A stretch of 45,122 nt of DNA, from contig CAKVLT010000008.1 of assembly GCA_934757945.1 (NCBI GenBank), positions 1 to 45,122 on the forward strand. Direction: 5' to 3'. Of this stretch, positions 5,521 through 12,657 are shown one piece after another. The notes below the pieces were generated by a model that was not told the origin of the DNA, did no database searches, and saw nothing but the letters and a program-made list of their open reading frames with translations. Made by a program: the position numbers and the translations under genes. The stretch's first letter is position 1. Every line of letters begins with the position of its first letter. Source of the stretch: an uncultured Bulleidia sp. GTDB taxonomy: Bacteria > Bacillota_I > Bacilli_A > Erysipelotrichales > Erysipelotrichaceae.

Positions 5521-6203
5521 AAGTCTATATCTATTTGGATGAATCCGGGCATATACATAAAAATGCACCAACGCAATATTTTGCGATTGGTGGATATGTT
5601 GCTTGCGAATGTGATGATGTGAAAATAAAAAGAAAATATAAAAAAGTAAATCTTAAAATAAAGAAAAAAAGGAACTTGCCATTGGAATATGAATTAAAAG
5701 GCAACAATATGGAAATTAGTGATAAGATCAAGCTTTTTAACGCAATTCAAGATATTGGCACCTTCTGCGGAATTGGTATTGTATTTGACAAATCTAAAAT
5801 GTTTAAAGAAATATCTGATGAAAATATCTTTTTCAATTATGGAGTTAAAATTCTATTTGATGATATTGTTTTTCAACTATTTGACATGTCTAATTCTGAA
5901 AAGCCCATCCATTTTATTCTAAACATTGACAATAGGAATATTAAAGTAGGAAATTTAAAAGACTTAGAAAAATATTTAAACACTCATTTCATATTAGAAA
6001 ACTGTAAATTTTCCGTTAACTATAAGGATTCAAAAATGAGCTATGGTATTCAGCTTGCTGATCTTGTTGTGAATACTGTCTACATGAGAAAAAAGAATAG
6101 AAATCATGTGAACGATGTTTTGCATATTTGGAAAGAAGAAAACTTTTCTTTAACTCAATTTCCTGGAAAAAAACATAACGGAAGAATTGATAAGATAATT
6201 TGA
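5517..6203 (+). CDS. DUF3800 protein in the lysogeny operon
   Basis: A protein of 228 residues with the DUF3800 layout: YIYLDESGHI and YFAIGGYV at the N-terminus, an ELKG motif at about 60, a central DNRN and a C-terminal DSKMSYGIQLADLVVNTVY. The conserved acidic residues (D in LDESG, D in QLAD) suggest an RNase-H-like metal-dependent nuclease fold; the family occurs in phages and defence islands. The gene overlaps the repressor stop (ATGA), so it should be expressed in lysogens. It is lysine rich and more AT rich than the repressor. A role in superinfection exclusion or repressor control is inference. Confidence 0.75.
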   Translation: MKVYIYLDESGHIHKNAPTQYFAIGGYVACECDDVKIKRKYKKVNLKIKKKRNLPLEYELKGNNMEISDKIKLFNAIQDIGTFCGIGIVFDKSKMFKEISDENIFFNYGVKILFDDIVFQLFDMSNSEKPIHFILNIDNRNIKVGNLKDLEKYLNTHFILENCKFSVNYKDSKMSYGIQLADLVVNTVYMRKKNRNHVNDVLHIWKEENFSLTQFPGKKHNGRIDKII

Positions 6204-6228
6204 CGAAATTCAACCTTGATGATATTAT
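6200..6228 (+). promoter_or_regulatory. promoter for the small RNA candidate at 6236
   Basis: TTGACG at 6200-6205 and TATTAT at 6223-6228 with an ideal 17-base spacer. It begins at the stop codon of the DUF3800 gene (6201-6203), and no ORF with a ribosome site follows. Confidence 0.6.
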
Positions 6229-6235
6229 ACTAATA

Positions 6236-6350
6236 GAGATAAGACCCAAGAGAGCAAGTCAACCTTAAGTGTAGTGGATTCTACACTGCTCCTTGGGCTC
6301 TCATATAGTATATAAAGTCTTGGTTAAGCAATATTTAACTAAGGCTTTTT
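6236..6350 (+). ncRNA. candidate prophage small RNA, about 115 nt
   Basis: It has its own promoter, a compact fold and an intrinsic terminator. CCCAAG (6245-6250) pairs with CTTGGG (6292-6297) and GAGC (6252-6255) with GCTC (6288-6291). Between them GTGTAG (6269-6274) pairs with CTACAC (6281-6286). GAGAGC can alternatively pair with GCTCTC, so two folds are possible. A terminator follows. It lies between the lysogeny operon and the integrase. I do not recognise a known RNA family. No start codon with a ribosome site is seen within it. Confidence 0.55.
6316..6350 (+). terminator. intrinsic terminator after the small RNA candidate
   Basis: Arms 6316-6327 and 6335-6346 pair over 12 bp, including two G-U pairs, around a 7-base loop; a T-run follows (TTTTTATTTAT). 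It would also end read-through from the DUF3800 gene. Confidence 0.75.
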
Positions 6351-6374
6351 ATTTATATATGAAATTAAGCAAAA

Positions 6375-6402
6375 TTGACATATCTTAGCAAGGTGCTAAA
6401 AT
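6375..6402 (+). promoter_or_regulatory. promoter upstream of the integrase leader
   Basis: Consensus -35 TTGACA (6375-6380), a 16-base spacer and TAAAAT (6397-6402). This is the best promoter match between the repressor operon and int. It drives a transcript that meets a strong terminator about 60 bases later. Confidence 0.65.
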
Positions 6403-6408
6403 AGTCGT

Positions 6409-6470
6409 ACATTGAAAAAAATCGAAAGATTTTTTGAGGGGTTCGGCTTCGGCACGAGCCCCTATTTTTT
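6409..6470 (+). ncRNA. short terminated leader or small RNA before int
   Basis: From the predicted start near 6409 there are two hairpins: 6416-6435 (8 bp, GAAA tetraloop), then 6437-6463, a 9-bp GC-rich stem capped by GC-TTCG-GC and followed by ATTTTTT (6464-6470). The second is a textbook intrinsic terminator with a UUCG loop. The product is therefore either a stable RNA of about 60 nt or an attenuated int leader, in which antitermination would be needed for integrase expression. Confidence 0.55.
6437..6470 (+). terminator. strong intrinsic terminator with UUCG loop
   Basis: AGGGGTTCG (6437-6445) pairs with CGAGCCCCT (6455-6463), with one G-U pair. The inner GC/GC pair is closed by TTCG with one bulged A. 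Six T residues follow at 6465-6470. Confidence 0.85.
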
Positions 6471-6792
6471 GCTTCAGTGCAAAGAAAAAGATTGCATCAA
6501 ATTGATGTAACCTTTCTTCCGACCAACCGGTCAATTTACGATATGGTTATATCAAAATAAAATGGGGATTGCAATTGCAACCCCACCCTAGCTGAGGCAA
6601 CGTACTTAACATACGCTTAATTATCTCAATTGTCCATCAGCTATCGACCTGTCATAGGTTTCCCTATCGGTAAAAAACAAATTACCCTACTAGCACAAGG
6701 CTTCTCAAGTAATCATTTATTTTATAACGCACAATGCCAGATACTGCAAGATTTCAAGTCATACAATTTAGCAAAAAAAGAAAGGATATCAT
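6471..6792. other. non-coding int leader with inverted repeats
   Basis: No gene is supported here; a 69-codon ORF beginning at 6630 has no ribosome site and runs into int in another frame. The stretch holds small inverted repeats: CATCAA/TTGATG near 6500, GACC/GGTC near 6520, and GGGG-A-TTGCAATTGCAA-CCCC at 6564-6584, the inner 12 bases of which are themselves a palindrome. These could be binding sites for integrase/excisionase or more leader structure. Confidence 0.4.
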
Positions 6793-7845
6793 ATGATTGG
6801 ATACGACAAACAAAGAAAAACATACTTTGTACAATTTAATATCAAAGATCCATTAACAGGAAAATGGAGAACTTCGAAAAAACGTGGTTTTAAGTATAAG
6901 AGAGAAGCAGCAGAGTATGAAGCAAAAATAAAAGCAAATAACTCTAAAGATTCTGGAATCACTGGAAGTCTTACATTTCAGGAAGTTGCTACACAGTGGG
7001 AAGATAACCTTGAATCTTCCGATACATCCAGAAGACACCACAGAGAAGCATTTGACATACGTTTTAGCGACTTCTTAGATAAACCAATAAAAAGTATCAC
7101 TAAGCCACAATTGATTGCGTGGCGCTCTGAATTGAGCAAAAAAGACTATGGTACAAAGACGAAGAACACAACAATGTCATATGTACGTTCTGTATTCAAA
7201 TTTGCCAATGAAGTATACAGTCTGCCTAATGTTGCTATATGTCTGAAGAACTTTAAGAAGACAGACCAGGAAGCAATGCATGAAATGCAAGTATGGACAA
7301 TCCAGGAATTTAATACATTCATTGAATCGGTTGACAATGAACTGTACAAAATCTATTTTAAAACGTTGTTCTGGACTGGAGCACGTCGTGGTGAAATTAT
7401 TGCCTTGCAATGCTCTGATTTAACTGACTGTCAGATTTACATTCATGGTTCACAAAGAAACCAGAGCAAAGGAATAACACCTACAAAGACAAAAGAAAAA
7501 CGAATGGTATCTCTTGATGAAAACCTGTACCAAGAATTACTTAAGTTAAAAAAAGAATACAAACACGGATACTTATTCGGAGGAAAGACAGGACTCAGTG
7601 TCACCACAATTGATAGATATTTTAAAGATGCTATCAAGAAAAGTGGAGTCAAACCAATAAGACTGCATGATCTTCGTCACAGCCATGCAACGATACTTAT
7701 TAACAATGGCGTGAATATTGTTGCTGTTTCAAAAAGACTTGGTCATGCTTCTGTTGAGCAGACATTAAAAACATATACTCATTTATTGAAAGATACTGAC
7801 AAAGAAATGATGAATAAGATAAACAAATTGGCATCAAATAATTAA
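6793..7845 (+). CDS. int: prophage tyrosine integrase
   Basis: Site-specific recombinase of 350 residues. An N-terminal AP2-like arm-binding segment (about 1-50, YDKQRKTYFVQFNIKDPLTGKW) and a SAM-like core-binding domain (about 60-160) precede the catalytic domain. The catalytic set is complete: R198 in TGARRGE, lysine near 232-236 (KTKEKR), H292 and R295 in HDLRH, H318 in LGHAS and Y328 in TYTHLL. AAAGGA precedes the ATG at 6793. Because the gene abuts host DNA it marks the attachment-site end of the prophage. Confidence 0.95.
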   Translation: MIGYDKQRKTYFVQFNIKDPLTGKWRTSKKRGFKYKREAAEYEAKIKANNSKDSGITGSLTFQEVATQWEDNLESSDTSRRHHREAFDIRFSDFLDKPIKSITKPQLIAWRSELSKKDYGTKTKNTTMSYVRSVFKFANEVYSLPNVAICLKNFKKTDQEAMHEMQVWTIQEFNTFIESVDNELYKIYFKTLFWTGARRGEIIALQCSDLTDCQIYIHGSQRNQSKGITPTKTKEKRMVSLDENLYQELLKLKKEYKHGYLFGGKTGLSVTTIDRYFKDAIKKSGVKPIRLHDLRHSHATILINNGVNIVAVSKRLGHASVEQTLKTYTHLLKDTDKEMMNKINKLASNN

Positions 7846-7874
7846 AAATCCGTGGCACTAAATTGGAACTAAAA
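7829..7874. repeat. three 11-bp direct repeats at the end of int, probable arm sites
   Basis: TGGCATCAAAT (7829-7839), TGGCACTAAAT (7853-7863) and TGGAACTAAAA (7864-7874) are same-orientation variants, beginning in the last int codons. Tyrosine integrases bind such short repeats next to the core site, so they place the attachment region at or just after 7875. The other attachment half lies outside the window, so the core cannot be defined here. Confidence 0.5.
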
Positions 7875-7884
7875 TTCCAAAAAA

Positions 7885-8220
7885 CTATAACAAGCTATAT
7901 GCAAAAAACACGATAAATAAAGGAAATATCACATCTAAAATATAGCAAAAACATCTAAAATCATTTCCCACTTGTCTTAAATACTCTTCCCAGTCTGTAA
8001 AGACTGTACCGTCTTCTTTGACAATTGCAGGTAAACCTATATCTCCAACTTTAATCAGTCTTTCAAATACAGGTTCTGTATCTCTGTAATGGAGAAATGT
8101 CTTGAGATTCTTTAAGCTGTCCAATACTTCCACAAAAGTATACTCAACACCAAAAGCGTCAAAATTTGCTTTACATGCAACACAATCCGGGCATTGTTTA
8201 CTTCCGTATATGGTTAACAT
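7885..8220 (-). CDS. glutaredoxin-like protein with probable prophage-altered C-terminus
   Basis: Small thioredoxin-fold protein of 111 residues: MLTIYGSKQCPDCVACK carries the CPDC redox motif (10-13), and GLPAIVKEDG contains the cis-proline. The domain is complete by about residue 90 (DWEEYLRQVG). After that the reading frame continues into a hydrophobic tail (CYILDVIFPLFIVFFAYSLL) that is foreign to glutaredoxins and is encoded within about 75 bases of the integrase end. The simplest reading is that the prophage integrated in the 3' end of this gene and supplied a new tail. The start overlaps rpiB by seven bases. Confidence 0.75.
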   Translation of the reverse strand: MLTIYGSKQCPDCVACKANFDAFGVEYTFVEVLDSLKNLKTFLHYRDTEPVFERLIKVGDIGLPAIVKEDGTVFTDWEEYLRQVGNDFRCFCYILDVIFPLFIVFFAYSLL

Positions 8221-8666
8221 GCAGAGTTCCTCTTTTCAATATCGTTAATCATATCGACTCTGCGTGTGTGTCTTCCACCTTCAAATTCAGTTTCAAGGAA
8301 AGCATCCACAATCTGTTTTGCTGTTTCAATACCGATAACTCTTGCGCCAAAAGATACCATGTTGGCATTGTTGTGTCTTCTGGAATATTCTGCACTGTAA
8401 GATTCAGAGCAGATGCAGCATCTGATACCATTCACTTTATTACAGGAAATACCGATACCTACACCTGTACCACAGACGGCAATACCTTTATCTACTTCAC
8501 CTTTGACTACGGCATTGGCACACAGTTCTCCATAATATGGATAATCTACGGAATCATTGGTATCTGTACCAAAGTTCACCACTTCATATCCTTTACCTTC
8601 CAGGTAAGCAACGAGCTCCTTTTTCATTTCCACTGCAGCATGGTCATTTGCAATTCCTACTTTCAT
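8214..8666 (-). CDS. rpiB: ribose-5-phosphate isomerase B (RpiB/LacAB family)
   Basis: Interconverts ribose 5-phosphate and ribulose 5-phosphate in the pentose phosphate pathway. At 150 residues it has the usual length. The N-terminal GIANDHAAVEMKKEL and VDYPYYG, the central VCGTGVGIGISCNKVNGIRC with the catalytic Cys loop, and HNNANMVSFGARVIG are diagnostic. It overlaps lgt by four bases and the glutaredoxin-like gene by seven, forming a leftward operon. A galactose-6-phosphate isomerase subunit is the alternative, but no tagatose genes are present. Confidence 0.9.
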   Translation of the reverse strand: MKVGIANDHAAVEMKKELVAYLEGKGYEVVNFGTDTNDSVDYPYYGELCANAVVKGEVDKGIAVCGTGVGIGISCNKVNGIRCCICSESYSAEYSRRHNNANMVSFGARVIGIETAKQIVDAFLETEFEGGRHTRRVDMINDIEKRNSAC

Positions 8667-9424
8667 ATTGTCTTGTTCTCCTTTTTCTTTTTTGCATATA
8701 CATACAATATAATACCTGCAAAACAGGTAAATAAGGCAATAAATTGTGAAGTTGAGAAAATTCCTACATTTCCTCTTTCTACGTCACCTCTTAAAAACTC
8801 AATTCCAAATCTTCCTATACTGTAAAGAATTAGATACCAGGCCCCTGTTGTATTTCTTGTTTTCTCATTGGAACAGATTTTCATCAAAAGCATAAAGATA
8901 ATAAAATCCCCCAGAGAAGAGATTAACTGTGTCGGAATCAAAGGCTCATGAATCGGACATAAAGAACCTTGTGGGAAAGTAATTCCCCATGCACCGTTTG
9001 TCGGTTTTCCATAACAGCACCCAGCGAAGAAACAGCCGATTCTTCCAAAAGCCTGTGCCAGAGGAACACAAGGCATAATGACATTAAAATACGCAAAAAA
9101 GTCCATCTTCTGTTTCTTACAGTAAAGATACGCTCCAAGCAATCCTCCAAGAATTCCTCCGTAAACTACCCATCCACTGCTTCCAAGCACACTTAACGGA
9201 TCTTTTATAAATTCAGGAATCACTGTCAGGATATATGTCAGTTTAGAAAAGATATATCCGACTACCACAGCTGTAATAGCAAGTCCATCCACCTTTGTAC
9301 TGTCCAGCCCGTATTTTGCTGTCTGTTTTTCAGCCAGCCAGACCGCAGTTAATATACCAACAGCTATCATGACACCATAGCCGTGTATTGTTAAACCACC
9401 AATTGTCAACCAATCATTAAACAT
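8663..9424 (-). CDS. lgt: prolipoprotein diacylglyceryl transferase
   Basis: Transfers diacylglycerol from phosphatidylglycerol to the lipobox cysteine of prelipoproteins. I place the start at 9424 (MFNDWLTIGGLTIHGYGVM) because GGAGGT lies eight bases upstream; an in-frame extension to 9505 has no such site. The protein of 253 residues has seven hydrophobic segments and the Lgt signature region QAFGRIGCFFAGCCYGKPT, with the arginine essential in the family. Three lipoproteins in this window (MetQ, the GH3 enzyme and the 42-kb lipoprotein) are potential substrates. Confidence 0.93.
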   Translation of the reverse strand: MFNDWLTIGGLTIHGYGVMIAVGILTAVWLAEKQTAKYGLDSTKVDGLAITAVVVGYIFSKLTYILTVIPEFIKDPLSVLGSSGWVVYGGILGGLLGAYLYCKKQKMDFFAYFNVIMPCVPLAQAFGRIGCFFAGCCYGKPTNGAWGITFPQGSLCPIHEPLIPTQLISSLGDFIIFMLLMKICSNEKTRNTTGAWYLILYSIGRFGIEFLRGDVERGNVGIFSTSQFIALFTCFAGIILYVYAKKKKENKTI

Positions 9425-9514
9425 ATCTAACGACCTCCGCACATTATTGTACATAAAAAGGGGTACAGAAGAAAGCAATGTACCACCAATCATACAAATC
9501 TTCATATTTGTTTC

Positions 9515-9549
9515 AAAAAGGACATACTCTGTTACAGAATATGCCCTTT
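9515..9549 (-). terminator. intrinsic terminator downstream of the DUF308 gene
   Basis: Reading leftward, AAAGGGCATA...TATGTCCTTTTT forms a stem with an inner TCTG/CAGA extension and ends in a T-run. It separates the DUF308 gene from lgt. Confidence 0.75.
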
Positions 9550-9552
9550 CCG

Positions 9553-10164
9553 TTATTCTTTTTCTTCTTTTTCATCAACCACTTCTGCATCAATGATATT
9601 GTGTTCTCTTTCAAACTTCTTTACATAGGAAGTATATCTGGCACTCAGAAATACTGTCACAAACAGATCACTGAGTCCTGAAAACAACAGACCTGCACCA
9701 ATGAGCATAAACACTGTTTTTGCTGCAAACATGCCCTGCACAAAGAACATAACCCATACACCAAAAACAACAGACACAATGGACAATAAGAAATACATCC
9801 ATGCATTGGAATACCCGATTCTCAAAGCAATGGCACTGCTTTGCAATTTGGCAAGACCGCTGATACAGATAATAAGTCCTGTGACTAATGGTATAAAATC
9901 CAGTAACATCTCCTGTTTGGTAAGAATCACGATTCCCACAACCAATGCAATCAATCCATATAGTAAATCATTTCTCATTAATGAAGATCTAAGATCCAGT
10001 ATAAACCAGTTCATGACTTTGAGTATTCCTGCCACAAGAATACAGATACCCAATATCTTACAGACAATTTTCACAGAGATTTCAGGATAAAAAATAAGTA
10101 ATAGCCCGGCAAGTATATACATTGCCGCACTGATTAAAGCACTTGTACGTATATTTTTAAACAT
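9553..10164 (-). CDS. DUF308/HdeD-like membrane protein
   Basis: I chose the ATG at 10164 (MFKNIRTSALISAAMYILAG), preceded by GGAGGT; the ATG 15 bases upstream lacks one. The protein of 203 residues has six regularly spaced hydrophobic segments arranged as repeated two-helix units (LLLIFYP, VVGIVILTKQ, FGVWVMFFVQ), the DUF308/HdeD pattern, and an acidic cytoplasmic tail (EVVDEKEEKE). The family is loosely linked to acid stress in enterobacteria; no specific role can be inferred here. It is monocistronic, with its own terminator. Confidence 0.75.
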   Translation of the reverse strand: MFKNIRTSALISAAMYILAGLLLIFYPEISVKIVCKILGICILVAGILKVMNWFILDLRSSLMRNDLLYGLIALVVGIVILTKQEMLLDFIPLVTGLIICISGLAKLQSSAIALRIGYSNAWMYFLLSIVSVVFGVWVMFFVQGMFAAKTVFMLIGAGLLFSGLSDLFVTVFLSARYTSYVKKFEREHNIIDAEVVDEKEEKE

Positions 10165-10236
10165 AAGGATTACCTCCATTAGTATTCTTGCACGAAATGC
10201 TTTATATATAAAGATACAAACTGCGCTGTTTGTGTA

Positions 10237-10665
10237 TTATACAAGTCTGGAAAAATCCGCAGTTTCTCCTTTGAGCTTTCTTCTGTGAGATACAGTTCTT
10301 TTAACAGTTAAGGGTCTTGGCTCATCGTCAAAAGTTACCATATTCGGTTTACCTGCTTTCCATAAAGCATGGATATCTTCCGCATCTTCTATAAAATCAA
10401 CTGCAGGCATCAAACCATACAGACGTGGTGGAATAATAGATACAGGAATCGTATACTTTGGCGCATCTGTTCTCACCTTAAACTCCATATGCGGACAAAC
10501 CAGTGCCACATCCACTTCGTCCATCCGTTTAATCAGATTATTAATCGGAATAAAGATAAAAGCTGCTCTGTCCTCCAGATGTTTTTCCTTCGTTTCTTTT
10601 TCAAGATGTGCAGCCAGCGCACTGGAAGAGAATCCCCCTCCGCAACAAATCGCAATTTTTAACAT
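10237..10665 (-). CDS. orphan PTS EIIB-like protein (lactose/cellobiose type)
   Basis: The N-terminus MLKIAICCGGGFSSSALAAHLEKE matches the phosphocysteine loop of lactose/cellobiose EIIB (C-x-x-G-x-S-S-S), with C7/C8 as phosphorylation candidates. LIKRMDEVDVALVCPHMEF corresponds to the usual core. The protein is 142 residues, about 40 longer than a standard EIIB, with a basic C-terminal extension (TVKRTVSHRRKLKG). No EIIA, EIIC or sugar gene is adjacent. It might serve the EIICs 25 kb away, or have a regulatory role. Confidence 0.7.
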   Translation of the reverse strand: MLKIAICCGGGFSSSALAAHLEKETKEKHLEDRAAFIFIPINNLIKRMDEVDVALVCPHMEFKVRTDAPKYTIPVSIIPPRLYGLMPAVDFIEDAEDIHALWKAGKPNMVTFDDEPRPLTVKRTVSHRRKLKGETADFSRLV

Positions 10666-10864
10666 ATCATCTACCTTCTTTACAAATGAAAATATAGCAC
10701 AAACATATTCGTCATGTGTGTGCCTTTGTAATTTTGGAAAAATATGCCATTTCCATAATTATGCAAACAGAAAAAAGATGCCTGTAATTGTCACAATCAC
10801 AACAACATTTGATACTTACAATACATGTATCTGTGCTACAATACGCACATAAGCGAGGTTTTTT

Positions 10865-11803
10865 ATGAAAGTTTTAGTATTAGAATCCATTCCTCAGGAA
10901 TACAAAGAAAAACTAGAGTCTGTTGCAGGTACAGACATTACCTATACAAACAAAAAAGAAGTTACTGTCGAACAATTACAGCAGGCAGAAGTTATTATCG
11001 GTAATCCTGCTATGGAACAGTTAGATTCCTGTGATGCTTTACAATGGTTACAGTTATCTTCCGCAGGTGCCAACACCTATGCCGCTCACCCAAAACATTT
11101 CACATTAACCAATGCTTCAGGGGCCTATGGTGCAGCCATCAGTGAATACATGCTAACCTGTACTTTCAATGCTTTAAAGCATTTCCCAGAATACTTGCAC
11201 CTGCAAAGTGAAAAAGTATGGGAGAATCTTGGACATGTATCTACCATTTCCGACTGTACAGTACTGGTTGTCGGTATGGGAGATATTGGCAGCGCCTATG
11301 CCAGAAGAATGAAACTGTTAGGTGCAAAAAAAGTCATCGGTGTAAGAAGGACTCTGAAAGAATTACCGGAATATTATGATGAGCAATACACATTGGATAC
11401 CATGCAGGATGCTTTAACACAAAGTGATATTATCGCTCTTGCCTTACCGGAAACACCTGAAACCATGCATGTCTTTAACAAAGAAAGATTAACTTCCTGT
11501 AAGAAAGGCGCTGTACTTATCAATGTAGGAAGAGGCAGCGCCATTGACACGGAAAGCCTGATTACTTTATGCAAGAAAGACCATTTCTCCAGTGTCTATC
11601 TGGATGTATTTGAGTATGAACCTGTGCCTAAAAATTCCGTTTTATGGAATACCCCTCACCTCTATGTCACCCCACATATTGCAGGAAGATTCAATGCCAG
11701 TACAACAGTGAATACTGCCATGAATATCTTTGTGACAAATCTTCAGCACTATGTAAATAAAGAACCACTTGAAAACATGGTAGACAGAACACTTGGTTAC
11801 TAA
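10865..11803 (+). CDS. D-isomer-specific 2-hydroxyacid dehydrogenase
   Basis: NAD(P)-dependent oxidoreductase of 312 residues. The Rossmann motif VVGMGDIGSAYARR (about 138-151) lies in the middle. The catalytic set is visible as R in NVGRGSAID, E in FEYEPVP and H in TPHIAG. The short N-terminal half (substrate domain) resembles YGL185C/GhrA-like members that reduce 2-oxoacids such as glyoxylate or hydroxypyruvate. The true substrate cannot be told. It is a single gene ending in a terminator. Confidence 0.88.
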   Translation: MKVLVLESIPQEYKEKLESVAGTDITYTNKKEVTVEQLQQAEVIIGNPAMEQLDSCDALQWLQLSSAGANTYAAHPKHFTLTNASGAYGAAISEYMLTCTFNALKHFPEYLHLQSEKVWENLGHVSTISDCTVLVVGMGDIGSAYARRMKLLGAKKVIGVRRTLKELPEYYDEQYTLDTMQDALTQSDIIALALPETPETMHVFNKERLTSCKKGAVLINVGRGSAIDTESLITLCKKDHFSSVYLDVFEYEPVPKNSVLWNTPHLYVTPHIAGRFNASTTVNTAMNIFVTNLQHYVNKEPLENMVDRTLGY

Positions 11804-11827
11804 AAAAGATCCCACGGGATCTTTTTT
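11802..11827 (+). terminator. bidirectional intrinsic terminator
   Basis: AAAAAAGATCCC and GGGATCTTTTTT form a perfect 12-bp stem directly after the dehydrogenase stop, A-run on one side and T-run on the other. Confidence 0.85.
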
Positions 11828-11836
11828 CATTCAGGC

Positions 11837-11957
11837 AAAAAAAAACAGGTTTTACACCTGATACTCTGTATATCAACACTCGGTGGAAAATCCACCGATT
11901 TGTCTGTATATATCACCTACTATTTCCGTGAGAGGAAATGGTAGTTAAAATCACAGC
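11837..11957 (-). ncRNA. candidate small RNA downstream of metI
   Basis: On the minus strand TTGCAT (11991-11986), 16 bases, TATACT (11969-11964) predicts a start near 11957. The transcript would fold into a hairpin at 11944-11917 (11 bp, one C-A mismatch), a perfect 8-bp hairpin at 11898-11880, and a final hairpin at 11860-11846 followed by nine T residues. No ORF with a ribosome site is present. It could be an independent sRNA or a processed 3' UTR of the metQNI operon. Confidence 0.5.
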
Positions 11958-12020
11958 TTCTTTAGTATATTCCTGTTTTTACATAATGCAAGCACTTTTT
12001 TTACAATTTTTCTCACTGAT

Positions 12021-12656
12021 TCAGGCTTTCTTTTTATAGAGAACATTACCGATACCCTGTACAAGCTGTACGATAACAATCAGTACAAGAGATGTCACGA
12101 TCAGATAATTGATATCATAGTGCTGATATCCCTTACGGATGGCAATATCTCCAAGACCTCCTCCTCCAAGAGTACCTGCCATTGCTGATGCACCAACCAT
12201 ATTGATAATCAGTAATACCACACCGTTTAACAGTCTTGGAACAGATTCTTTAAAGTAAACTTTGAAAATTATCTGCATATCTGTAGCACCAAAAGACTTT
12301 GCTGCTTCAATGACACCTGCATCTGTTTCCCTTAAAGCATTTTCAAATACTCTTGCGATAAAAGGAATCGCATAAATAGTTAAAGGAACAATAGCTGCTG
12401 TAGTACCGATAGAAGTATCGGCAATAATACGTGTCATAGGAATCACAATGACCATTAAGATAATAAACGGAAAAGAGCGGAATACATTGACTATAACATC
12501 CAGGATACCATAGATAATACGATTAGGCTTTAATCCATCCTCTGCAGTCAAAGTCAGAACCACAGCAGGAATAAATCCCAGGATAACCGCAATCAATGTA
12601 GAGAAGAATACCATGTACAATGTCTGCCATGTACCTTTTAAAATAACATCCAGCAT
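12021..12656 (-). CDS. metI: methionine ABC transporter permease
   Basis: Inner-membrane permease of the MetNIQ importer. The start at 12656 (MLDVILKGTWQTLYMVFFST) has GGAGGT upstream and leaves one base after the metN stop. The 211 residues contain five hydrophobic segments and the EAA loop with the coupling glycine (ENALRETDAGVIEAAKSFGATDMQI). Gene order metQ-metN-metI, all leftward, and a Met-type T-box upstream support methionine as substrate. Confidence 0.93.
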   Translation of the reverse strand: MLDVILKGTWQTLYMVFFSTLIAVILGFIPAVVLTLTAEDGLKPNRIIYGILDVIVNVFRSFPFIILMVIVIPMTRIIADTSIGTTAAIVPLTIYAIPFIARVFENALRETDAGVIEAAKSFGATDMQIIFKVYFKESVPRLLNGVVLLIINMVGASAMAGTLGGGGLGDIAIRKGYQHYDINYLIVTSLVLIVIVQLVQGIGNVLYKKKA

Positions 12657-12657
12657 C

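Noticed and set aside
6630..6839. 69-codon rightward ORF overlapping the start of int
   Set aside because: No ribosome site, overlaps int in another frame, and the product has no protein-like pattern.
8166..8825. 219-codon plus-strand ORF
   Set aside because: Lies wholly over rpiB and lgt on the other strand, both clearly real; Phe/His/Cys-rich shadow translation.
10216..10233. Palindrome ACAAAC-N6-GTTTGT between the DUF308 and EIIB-like genes
   Set aside because: Only 6-bp arms, no T-run and no repeat elsewhere, so neither terminator nor operator can be supported.
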